From Desulfuromonadaceae bacterium (GTDB lineage Bacteria; Desulfobacterota; Desulfuromonadia; Desulfuromonadales; SZUA-540), in the NCBI GenBank assembly GCA_003250235.1, contig QKGY01000013.1:1-7615 (forward strand): 7,615 bases of DNA, in the 5' to 3' direction. The notes under the pieces were generated by a model. The model had not been told where the DNA came from. It did no database searches and worked only from the letters and a program-made list of their open reading frames with translations. Of this stretch, positions 1-5,622 are shown piece after piece. Position numbers and translations under genes: made by a program. The first letter of the stretch is position 1, and each line of letters begins with the position of its first letter.

Positions 1-1
1 C

Positions 2-187
2 ATGGCCAAGTGCCGCAAAGAGCTTGACTGGGAGGGGCAGTTCGCCCTCGCCCTCGACCCGGAGAAGGCACGCCGGCTGCGCGCCGAATCGGGGGTCGAC
101 GAAGAGCACGGCGCCTGCACCATGTGCGGCGAATTCTGTGCTTATAAGGTCATGAACGAACGCAAACGCCAGAGTGCTGCTGGCTAA
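2..187 (+). CDS. thiC: ThiC-family radical SAM enzyme, C-terminal end (partial)
   Basis: Only the last 61 codons are present and the frame is open at the left edge, so the ATG at position 2 is an internal Met rather than a start. The residues (ELDWEGQF, LDPEKARR and a terminal cysteine cluster) match the tail of phosphomethylpyrimidine synthase. That cytoplasmic [4Fe-4S] radical SAM enzyme converts aminoimidazole ribotide into the thiamine pyrimidine HMP-P. The three cysteines at nt 116-118, 125-127 and 137-139 read C-T-M-C-G-E-F-C. This is a CX2CX3C spacing, one residue shorter than the CX2CX4C of the E. coli enzyme. I recall shorter clusters in compact ThiC proteins of anaerobes. ThiC paralogues that make benzimidazole for anaerobic cobamide synthesis (BzaA/BzaB/BzaF) share the fold and cannot be excluded from this tail alone. 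The stop TAA at 185-187 is followed by a strong terminator. Confidence 0.8.
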   Translation: MAKCRKELDWEGQFALALDPEKARRLRAESGVDEEHGACTMCGEFCAYKVMNERKRQSAAG

Positions 188-215
188 ATCGGGACGACCG
201 GAGCCTGATGCAGAA

Positions 216-250
216 AAACGCCCCGGTGCTTGACCGGGGCGTTTCTTTTT
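216..250 (+). terminator. Rho-independent terminator of the ThiC-family gene
   Basis: There is a perfect 12-bp stem, 216-227 (AAACGCCCCGGT) paired with 233-244. The loop is five nt (GCTTG), and a T-rich tail follows at 244-250. It starts 28 nt after the stop codon at 187 and separates this gene from speD. Confidence 0.9.
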
Positions 251-299
251 TCCGGAGAGAGCGCGGCATCCCCTTCCCTTCCCCTCGCCGCATTTTTTG

Positions 300-330
300 T
301 TGAAATCCGTGCCGCTCTCATGATTAGATT
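300..330 (+). promoter_or_regulatory. Weak candidate sigma70 promoter for speD
   Basis: TTGAAA (300-305) is followed after 19 nt by TAGATT (325-330), with the alternative ATTAGA (323-328) at 17 nt. The match is only moderate, but it sits between the upstream terminator and speD, where a promoter is expected. Transcription would start near 336-338, at the edge of the palindrome at 337-351. Confidence 0.3.
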
Positions 331-336
331 AGCGAG

Positions 337-351
337 TTTGGCCATGCCAAA
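337..351. promoter_or_regulatory. Palindrome TTTGGC-CAT-GCCAAA upstream of speD
   Basis: This is a perfect 6-bp inverted repeat with a 3-nt centre. It lies just after the candidate promoter and 14 nt before the speD ribosome binding site. It could be a repressor operator or a short 5' hairpin in the mRNA. No T-run follows, so it is not a terminator. Its function is inferred from position only. Confidence 0.35.
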
Positions 352-382
352 TATCTCACCACCCGGGAGGGATATCAAAACG

Positions 383-1183
383 ATGTGTGCAAAAAAAGTA
401 ACCAAGAAGGCAAACCGGGTCAAACGCCCCCGCAAGATCAAACTGAGGGGCTTCAACAATCTGACCAAAACTCTCTCTTTCAACATTTATGACGTTTGCT
501 ACGCGCGAGCGCCCCAGGCCCGCAAGGAGTATCTGGAATATATCGACGAGGAGTACAACTCGGAACGTCTGGTGAAGATCCTCACCGAGGTGGCGGAGAT
601 CATCGGCGCCAATATCCTCAACGTCTCCAGCCAGGACTACGACCCGATGGGCGCCAGCGTCACCATCCTCATCGCCGAGGAACCGGTGGAGCCCAAGCCG
701 GACCAGGTTCTGGCTCACCTGGATAAAAGCCACCTGTGCATCCATACCTATCCGGAGACCGATTCCCGGACCGGGGTTTCGACCTTCCGGGTCGACGTCG
801 ACGTCTCCACCTGCGGCAAGATCAGCCCGTTGAAAGCCCTGAACCACCTGATCAACTCCTTCGAATCGGATATCGTGCTGATGGATTACAAGGTGCGCGG
901 CTTCACCCGCGACGTGCGCGGCATCAAGCACTACATCGATCACAAGATCCTGTCCATCCAGCAGTTCATCAAGAAATCGACGCTGGACCTCTACCAGTGC
1001 GTGGATATCAATATCCACCAGGAGAACCTGTTCCATACCAAGATGCTGCTGCGCGACTTCAACCTGGACAACTATCTGTTCGCCAGCGCCGCGAACGATT
1101 TCTCCCCCGAAGAGAAACAACGGGTCAAGGAAAGCCTGCAGAAAGAGATGACGGAGATCTTTTACTCCAAGAACATCTACTGA
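383..1183 (+). CDS. speD: S-adenosylmethionine decarboxylase proenzyme (Escherichia-type)
   Basis: The 266-residue protein is recognisable along its whole length as class 1A AdoMet decarboxylase, e.g. GFNNLTKTLSF, ASVTILIAEEPV and DKSHLCIHTYPE. The proenzyme cleaves itself between Lys115 and Ser116, and the serine becomes the pyruvoyl cofactor. Cys144 in STCGKIS matches the catalytic Cys140 of E. coli; both enzymes keep 28 residues between this Cys and the serine. The product, decarboxylated AdoMet, is the aminopropyl donor for spermidine synthesis in the cytoplasm. The ATG at 383 is chosen because GGGAGG (365-370) precedes it. In-frame ATGs further upstream (e.g. 344) have no such site. Compared with E. 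coli there is a Lys/Arg-rich N-terminal extension of about 15 residues, and a loop before the cleavage site is about 11 residues shorter. No speE lies nearby. It is probably cotranscribed with the lipoprotein gene 35 nt downstream. Confidence 0.96.
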   Translation: MCAKKVTKKANRVKRPRKIKLRGFNNLTKTLSFNIYDVCYARAPQARKEYLEYIDEEYNSERLVKILTEVAEIIGANILNVSSQDYDPMGASVTILIAEEPVEPKPDQVLAHLDKSHLCIHTYPETDSRTGVSTFRVDVDVSTCGKISPLKALNHLINSFESDIVLMDYKVRGFTRDVRGIKHYIDHKILSIQQFIKKSTLDLYQCVDINIHQENLFHTKMLLRDFNLDNYLFASAANDFSPEEKQRVKESLQKEMTEIFYSKNIY

Positions 1184-1218
1184 CCCGTCCCCAACCCCGA
1201 ACCGACAGGAGGGAACAG

Positions 1219-2463
1219 ATGACGACGTCCCTGCGGACCGCCCTGGGCATCCTGACACTTGTGGCAATGACGGCCTGTACCCCCGCAAAACCTCATCGCC
1301 TCGGCGACCCCCAGTCCCCCTATCCGCCGAGCCGTGAACCGGTGCTCGGCGACGTCCTCCACCTGCCCACGGGGTTCTACGTCTCCGAAGCGCAGATGCT
1401 CGCGGCAGCCGGCGACGCCCGGGTCGTGTACGTCGGCGAGACCCACGACAACCCCGCTTCGCACCGGCTGGAGCTGACGGTTCTCAAAGCCCTGTACGCC
1501 CGTTATCCCGGCAGGGTCGCCCTCGGCATGGAGATGTTCACCACCGGACAGCAGGAGGTTCTCAACCGCTGGGTGACCGGTGAGCTCAGCGAGAAGGAAT
1601 TCCTCAAAACCTCTCGCTGGTTCGACGTCTGGAACATGGATTTCGCCTATTACAGAGACCTGCTGGTCTTTGCCCGCGACAACGGCATCCCGGTGATGGG
1701 ACTCAACGCCTCCAAAGAACTGGTCAGGTCAGTGGGTCAAACCGATTTTGCCGATCTGCCCGACGCCGATAAAAAGCTGCTGCCGGAGATCGACATGAGC
1801 GATCCCTATCATACGGCGATGGTCAAGGCGATCTTCGGTGGACACACCAAGGGGAACAACATGCTCGACGGCTTCCTGCGCGTGCAGAATCTCTGGGACG
1901 AAACCATGGCCGAGAATGTCGCCCGCTTTCTCAAGAGCAAGCAGGGGGATGAGCCCTGGCACATGGTGGTGGTGGCCGGCGGCAATCACATCCGCTTCGG
2001 CTTCGGTATCCCCCGGAGGGTTTTCCGTCGCATTCCGACCTCGTACGCCCTGATCGGTTCCCGGGAAATCAATATCCCAGAGAGCAAAAAGGACCGCCTC
2101 ATGGACGTGGAGATGCCGGAATTCCCCATGGTCCCCTACGACTACCTGGTCTTCACCGAATACGAGGATCTTCCCCACAAGGAAGTACGCCTCGGGGTGA
2201 TGCTGGACGATTCCAAGGGACAGGTGGTGCTCGAAATGGTGGCACCGGGGTCGACGGCCGCAGATGCGGGGCTGAAAAAGGGGGATGTCATCCTGACCTT
2301 TGGCGGGGTGGCCATCAAGGAGAATTTCGACCTGGTCTACGAAGTCAAGCAGCGCAAAGCCGGCGATACGGTCAAACTCGATATCGAGAGAGATCAGACG
2401 CCTATGAGTCTCACCGTAACGTTCAAGGAATCCGCTGCAAACGGGCACCATCCCCCCAAATAG
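1219..2463 (+). CDS. ChaN/Tiki-superfamily lipoprotein with C-terminal PDZ domain
   Basis: The protein has 414 residues. Residues 1-20 form a lipoprotein signal ending in VAMTAC, so Cys20 would be lipidated. Thr at +2 suggests outer-membrane sorting. Residues ~55-300 match the ChaN family (PF04187, 'Cofac_haem_bdg'). The conserved elements are GETH (73-76), GMEMF with Glu105 (103-107), and GGNH (254-257) within AGGNHIRFG. Campylobacter ChaN is a haem-binding outer-membrane lipoprotein. The wider Tiki/TraB/EreA superfamily shares two GxxH motifs plus a Glu and includes metal-dependent hydrolases. Both GxxH motifs are intact here. Residues ~322-402 (RLGVML, APGSTAADAGLKKGDVILTF) form a PDZ domain, which usually binds protein C-termini. 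The start is fixed by AGGAGGG (1207-1213) five nt before the ATG. It follows speD by 35 nt with no terminator between them. Whether it binds haem or acts as a peptidase cannot be told from sequence. Confidence 0.88.
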   Translation: MTTSLRTALGILTLVAMTACTPAKPHRLGDPQSPYPPSREPVLGDVLHLPTGFYVSEAQMLAAAGDARVVYVGETHDNPASHRLELTVLKALYARYPGRVALGMEMFTTGQQEVLNRWVTGELSEKEFLKTSRWFDVWNMDFAYYRDLLVFARDNGIPVMGLNASKELVRSVGQTDFADLPDADKKLLPEIDMSDPYHTAMVKAIFGGHTKGNNMLDGFLRVQNLWDETMAENVARFLKSKQGDEPWHMVVVAGGNHIRFGFGIPRRVFRRIPTSYALIGSREINIPESKKDRLMDVEMPEFPMVPYDYLVFTEYEDLPHKEVRLGVMLDDSKGQVVLEMVAPGSTAADAGLKKGDVILTFGGVAIKENFDLVYEVKQRKAGDTVKLDIERDQTPMSLTVTFKESAANGHHPPK

Positions 2464-2484
2464 GGCGAAGGCCCTCCGGAGCAT

Positions 2485-2515
2485 AAAAAAGGCCGCCCAT
2501 AGGGCGGCCTTTTTT
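2485..2515. terminator. Bidirectional terminator between the ChaN-PDZ gene and fba
   Basis: A perfect 14-bp stem pairs 2485-2498 (six A then GGCCGCCC) with 2502-2515 (GGGCGGCC then six T), around a 3-nt loop ATA. The A-run and T-run make it work on either strand. It lies 22 nt after the lipoprotein stop and 20 nt beyond the fba stop, so it serves both convergent genes. Confidence 0.92.
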
Positions 2516-2534
2516 CGTCAAACGATCGCTAAAA

Positions 2535-3515
2535 CTACGCCTTGCCGGCACTGCCCAGAACCGTCTGGTTCTTGTGCTTGATCAGCGCGATGAGTTCCTT
2601 GCGGGCGGCGCCGAGATACTTGCGGGGATCGAACTCGCCGGGATTCTTGGCCAGGTACTCGCGCACCCGGGCAGTGACCGCCAGCCGTCCGTCCGAGTCG
2701 ATATTGATCTTGCAGACGGCGCTGGCCGCTGCCTTGCGCAGCTGATCCTCCGGCACGCCGACAGCCCCTTCCATTTTGCCGCCGTAAGCGTTGATCAGCT
2801 CGACATACTCCTGAACAACGCTGGAGGCGCCGTGAAGGACAATGGGGAAGCCCGGCAGGCGCTTCTCGCACTCGGCGAGAATATCGAAGCGCAGCGGCGG
2901 TACTTCCTCCCCTTCCTTAAGCTTGAACTTATAGGCACCGTGGCTGGTGCCGATGGAGATGGCCAGAGAGTCGACACCAGTCTTCTTGACGAAGTCCTCG
3001 ACCTCCTCGGGCTTGGTGTAGGTGGAATGCTCGGCGCTGACCTCGTCCTCGATACCGGCCAGCACACCCAGTTCGCCCTCGACGGTGACGTCATGGGCGT
3101 GGGCGTACTCGACCACCTTCCGGGTCAGGGCGACGTTCTCGTCGTAAGGGAGGTGGGAGCCGTCGATCATCACCGAGGAGAAGCCCGAATCGACGCAGGA
3201 CTGGCACAGCTCCAGGGTGTCACCGTGATCAAGATGCAGGGCGATGGGGATGTTCGAACCCATTTCACGCACCATCTCGACCGCCCCCAGGGCCATGTAG
3301 CGCAGCATGGTCTGGTTGGCGTAGTCGCGAGCGCCCTTACTGACCTGGACAATTACCGGAGAAGCGGTTTCCGCACAGGCCATGACGATGGCCTGCAACT
3401 GCTCCAGGTTGTTGAAATTGTAGGCCGGAATGGCATATCCGCCACCCACGGCTTTTTTGAACATCTCCCGGGTATTGACCAGCCCGAGCTCACTGTAATG
3501 AACTTTTTTGCTCAT
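2535..3515 (-). CDS. fba: Class II fructose-1,6-bisphosphate aldolase
   Basis: The 326-residue cytoplasmic metal-dependent aldolase reversibly cleaves fructose 1,6-bisphosphate into dihydroxyacetone phosphate and glyceraldehyde 3-phosphate. Visible active-site elements match E. coli FbaA. HLDHGD (94-99) holds catalytic Asp96 and zinc ligand His97 (Asp109/His110 in E. coli). EGELG holds Glu148 (Glu174) and the following loop Glu156 (Glu182). TSHGAY holds His192 (His226), and LHGASS holds His228 (His264). NIDSD at 271-275 belongs to the substrate phosphate/carbonyl region. The ATG at 3515 is preceded by GGGAGG (3530-3525) nine nt away. The frame stays open further upstream but has no family similarity there. 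The gene converges on the ChaN-PDZ gene and shares its terminator. It diverges from a GAPDH gene that acts on one of its products. Confidence 0.96.
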   Translation of the reverse strand: MSKKVHYSELGLVNTREMFKKAVGGGYAIPAYNFNNLEQLQAIVMACAETASPVIVQVSKGARDYANQTMLRYMALGAVEMVREMGSNIPIALHLDHGDTLELCQSCVDSGFSSVMIDGSHLPYDENVALTRKVVEYAHAHDVTVEGELGVLAGIEDEVSAEHSTYTKPEEVEDFVKKTGVDSLAISIGTSHGAYKFKLKEGEEVPPLRFDILAECEKRLPGFPIVLHGASSVVQEYVELINAYGGKMEGAVGVPEDQLRKAAASAVCKINIDSDGRLAVTARVREYLAKNPGEFDPRKYLGAARKELIALIKHKNQTVLGSAGKA

Positions 3516-3571
3516 TGCGTCGTGCCTCCCTGTTCGATTCCGTATCTCAGTCGCAATAAAATAAAGTTTTA

Positions 3572-3583
3572 TGGCATTCGCCA
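3572..3583. promoter_or_regulatory. Palindrome TGGC-ATTC-GCCA upstream of fba
   Basis: Two TGGC/GCCA arms flank a 4-nt centre. It sits just downstream of the best fba -10 candidate (TATATT, 3594-3589 on the minus strand), so it would overlap the start of transcription. The half-sites resemble those upstream of speD, though the spacing differs by one nt. An operator role is inference. Confidence 0.3.
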
Positions 3584-3588
3584 ACGGG

Positions 3589-3616
3589 AATATAGATAAC
3601 AGCTCGACTGGGCTAA
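3589..3616 (-). promoter_or_regulatory. Candidate fba promoter
   Basis: On the minus strand, TATATT (3594-3589) matches the -10 consensus at 5 of 6 bases. The -35 is poor: TTAGCC (3616-3611) at a 16-nt spacing. The start would be near 3582, giving a leader of about 66 nt. A weaker alternative lies in the AT-rich tract at 3556-3570. Confidence 0.35.
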
Positions 3617-3633
3617 GTCCAGTGCAAAGTCGA
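3604..3633. repeat. Nested inverted repeats between fba and the GAPDH gene
   Basis: TCGACT (3604-3609) is the inverse of AGTCGA (3628-3633). Inside this pair, ACTGG (3607-3611) is the inverse of CCAGT (3619-3623). The two pairs overlap in their left arm and lie between the candidate divergent promoters, upstream of the GAPDH -35 and around the fba -35. This could be a regulator binding site. No T-run follows. Confidence 0.35.
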
Positions 3634-3654
3634 CGATTTTTCCGGGAAAGGGGG

Positions 3655-3683
3655 TTGAAAATGAGGGGGAGTTCGTTTAGGAT
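3655..3683 (+). promoter_or_regulatory. Sigma70-type promoter for the GAPDH gene
   Basis: TTGAAA (3655-3660, 5/6 to consensus) is followed at the ideal 17-nt spacing by TAGGAT (3678-3683, 4/6). Transcription would begin near 3690, giving a leader of about 58 nt before the ATG at 3748. Confidence 0.55.
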
Positions 3684-3747
3684 ACGCGCGTTTTTAATCG
3701 CAACCGACATCTCCTGACTGCATATTAACCCTCAAAAGGAACACCGT

Positions 3748-5193
3748 ATGAACACATCCAAGCAGGAAGAATACCTCAAGGACTGGCAGCAGCGCGAAGA
3801 GCTCGCCGAAGCCATGCTCCCCATCATCGGCAGGCTCTACCGGGACCACAATGTGGTCATCACGGTTTATGGACGCCCGCTGATCAGCCCCTCCACCATC
3901 GACATTCTTCGGGCGCACCGTTTCGCCCGTCAGATCCTTGAGAACGAACTGTCGGTACGCGACAGCTTCCCCGTTTTGAAGGCGCTCAGCGCACTCGATC
4001 TGGCACCGGCGCGCATCGACATCGGCAAGCTGACCGTCCGCTACCAAGCCCAGGCCCCCGGTGAGCCCGTCGAGGACTTCGTGCGTCAGGAACTGGGTTC
4101 GGTGAACACCGGTAAAACCTCGATGCGCAAAGAGCCCCAGGATGTGGTTCTCTACGGTTTCGGCCGTATCGGCCGTCTCCTGGCCCGCATTCTCATCGAG
4201 AAAACCGGCGGCGGCGACAAGATTCGCCTGCGCGCCGCCGTGGTGCGCAAAGGCAGCGCCGACGACCTGGTCAAACGCGCGAGCCTGCTGCGTCGCGACT
4301 CGGTGCATGGCCACTTTCGCGGGACGATCACCGTGGATGAAAAAGAGAACGCCATCGTCGCCAACGGCAATATGATCCGCATCATCTACGCCGACACTCC
4401 GGAAAGCGTGGATTACACCCAATATGGCATCAAGGACGCTGTCGTCATCGACAATACCGGCAAGTGGCGCGACCGCGAAGGGCTCGGCCGTCATCTGCAG
4501 GCCAAAGGGACCTCCGCCGTCATCCTCACCGCGCCCGGCAAAGGGGATATCCCCAACATCGTTTTCGGTGTCAACAACGAGCTGATCAATCCCGATGAGA
4601 AGATCTTCTCGGCCGCAAGCTGCACCACCAACGCCATTGTCCCGGTGCTTAAAGCGGTCAACGACCGCTTTGGCATCGTTAATGGCCATGTGGAGACCTG
4701 TCACTCCTACACCAACGACCAGAACCTCATCGACAACTACCACAAGAACAACCGCCGCGGCAGAAGCGCCCCGCTCAACATGGTCATCACCGAGACCGGC
4801 GCCGCCAAAGCGGTCGCCAAGGCTCTCCCCGAGCTGACCGGCAAACTGACCGGCAATGCCATCCGGGTTCCGACCCCCAACGTGTCGCTGGCCATTCTCA
4901 ATCTGACGCTCAATCAGGAGACCACCGTTGCGGAATTGAACGCCTATCTCAGGGACACCTCCCTCAATTCCTCGCTGCAGCAACAGATCGATTACACCAA
5001 CTCCCCGGAGGTGGTATCGAGCGACTTCGTCGGTTCGCGTCACGCCGGGATCGTCGACTCCCTGGCCACCATTGTCGACAATAATCGCTGCGTGCTCTAT
5101 GTCTGGTACGACAACGAGTTCGGTTACAGCGCCCAGGTCGTACGCATTCTCGAGCGTATGGCGGGGCTCGAACTTCCGGTTCTGCCGGTCTGA
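3748..5193 (+). CDS. gap: Long-form glyceraldehyde-3-phosphate dehydrogenase with N-terminal extension
   Basis: The protein has 481 residues, against about 335 for ordinary GAPDH. Residues ~132-470 are the GAPDH core. The Rossmann entry is YGFGRIGR (136-143). The nucleophile is Cys292 in SCTTN, with general base His319 in HSYTND. Their 27-residue spacing equals Cys149/His176 of E. coli GapA. The C-terminal WYDNEFGYS is intact. The enzyme interconverts glyceraldehyde 3-phosphate and 1,3-bisphosphoglycerate in the cytoplasm. Residues 1-131 are an extension without cysteine, known in the long GAPDH proteins of Shewanella/Vibrio/Pseudomonas type, some called GapB; its role is unknown to me. After beta-strand 2 the usual Asp of NAD-specific enzymes is replaced by an R-K-G-S segment, which may permit NADP(H). 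The start is supported by AAGGA (3736-3740) seven nt before the ATG and by fit to the family N-terminus. It is divergent from fba. Confidence 0.93.
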   Translation: MNTSKQEEYLKDWQQREELAEAMLPIIGRLYRDHNVVITVYGRPLISPSTIDILRAHRFARQILENELSVRDSFPVLKALSALDLAPARIDIGKLTVRYQAQAPGEPVEDFVRQELGSVNTGKTSMRKEPQDVVLYGFGRIGRLLARILIEKTGGGDKIRLRAAVVRKGSADDLVKRASLLRRDSVHGHFRGTITVDEKENAIVANGNMIRIIYADTPESVDYTQYGIKDAVVIDNTGKWRDREGLGRHLQAKGTSAVILTAPGKGDIPNIVFGVNNELINPDEKIFSAASCTTNAIVPVLKAVNDRFGIVNGHVETCHSYTNDQNLIDNYHKNNRRGRSAPLNMVITETGAAKAVAKALPELTGKLTGNAIRVPTPNVSLAILNLTLNQETTVAELNAYLRDTSLNSSLQQQIDYTNSPEVVSSDFVGSRHAGIVDSLATIVDNNRCVLYVWYDNEFGYSAQVVRILERMAGLELPVLPV

Positions 5194-5199
5194 TCCCTT

Positions 5200-5245
5200 T
5201 CAAACAAAAAAAGCCGCCATGTCCAGGGCGGCTTTTTTTGTTTGA
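5200..5245. terminator. Strong terminator after the GAPDH gene
   Basis: A perfect 19-bp stem pairs 5200-5218 with 5227-5245. Its core is GCCGCC/GGCGGC, flanked by seven A and seven T, with an 8-nt loop. It begins seven nt after the stop. The A/T flanks allow use on the minus strand too, as a backstop for rpsU. Confidence 0.92.
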
Positions 5246-5257
5246 GGCTCTCTGTGC

Positions 5258-5300
5258 AAAAAAAGAAGGGCCACTCCGAATGGAGCGGCCCTTCTTTTTT
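5258..5300. terminator. Bidirectional terminator downstream of rpsU
   Basis: The stem pairs 5259-5272 with 5287-5300 (A-run, GAAGGGCC / GGCCCTTC, T-run). One A·C mismatch (5273/5286), an inner CTCC/GGAG stem and a GAAT loop follow. On the minus strand it ends rpsU, whose stop lies 22 nt away. On the plus strand it is a second barrier behind the GAPDH terminator. Confidence 0.88.
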
Positions 5301-5321
5301 ATCTTACGTGCATGCGAGGAA

Positions 5322-5516
5322 TCAGTCCGTTTTCATCAACCGCATTTTCTTACGCAGCCGACGCTGGGCCTCTTTCTCTTTGCGCTTGCGCTTGACGCTG
5401 GGTTTCTCATAAAATTTGCGCTGCTTCATTTCACGAAACAACCCTTCCTGCTGCAGCTTGCGCTTCAGGACCCGAATCGCCTTTTCTACGTTGTTATCGA
5501 CGACATGGATTTCCAC
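5322..5516 (-). CDS. rpsU: 30S ribosomal protein S21
   Basis: The 64-residue, very basic protein matches bacterial S21 throughout: DNNVEKAIRVLKRKLQQEG, FREMKQRKFYEKPSVKRKRK and a Lys/Arg-rich tail. S21 sits on the 30S platform near the 3' end of 16S rRNA and aids translation initiation. The start codon is GTG at 5516-5514. It is supported by GAGGTGA (5529-5523) six nt upstream and by agreement with the usual MEIxVxDNN beginning. Unlike the enteric rpsU-dnaG-rpoD arrangement, it stands downstream of an RNA methyltransferase gene, has its own candidate promoter, and is followed by a terminator. Confidence 0.96.
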   Translation of the reverse strand: MEIHVVDNNVEKAIRVLKRKLQQEGLFREMKQRKFYEKPSVKRKRKEKEAQRRLRKKMRLMKTD

Positions 5517-5585
5517 TGAACTTCACCTCGCTTTCTTATCTATCTCAACTCCGCCGGAATTCTCCCCGGACGAAGACAAGCACCG

Positions 5586-5614
5586 AACATACACGAATCA
5601 TCTTTGGAAATCAA
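5586..5614 (-). promoter_or_regulatory. Candidate rpsU promoter
   Basis: On the minus strand, TTGATT (5614-5609) is followed at 17 nt by TATGTT (5591-5586), each matching 4/6 of consensus. It lies between the methyltransferase stop (5623) and rpsU, predicting a leader of about 60 nt and transcription independent of the broken upstream gene. Confidence 0.45.
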
Positions 5615-5622
5615 CAGAAACC

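Noticed and set aside
251..382. Riboswitch or leader RNA in front of speD
   Set aside because: Apart from one 6-bp hairpin I see no structure resembling known SAM or other riboswitch cores, and no terminator/antiterminator pair.
736..1218. Upstream extension of the ChaN-PDZ frame through speD
   Set aside because: The frame is open by chance inside speD. The AGGAGGG site and lipoprotein signal fix the start at 1219.
356..1288. A 310-codon open frame on the minus strand opposite speD
   Set aside because: It is antisense to a clearly recognised gene, its composition is the reverse-complement shadow of GC-rich codons, and it shows no family motif.
2574..3599. A 341-codon plus-strand open frame opposite fba
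   Set aside because: It is the shadow of the aldolase, and its translation shows no known motif. The aldolase has all active-site residues, a ribosome binding site and a terminator.
3694..5043. A 449-codon open frame on the minus strand opposite the GAPDH gene
   Set aside because: It lies wholly opposite a convincing gene with catalytic residues in place, and has no recognisable domain or ribosome binding site.
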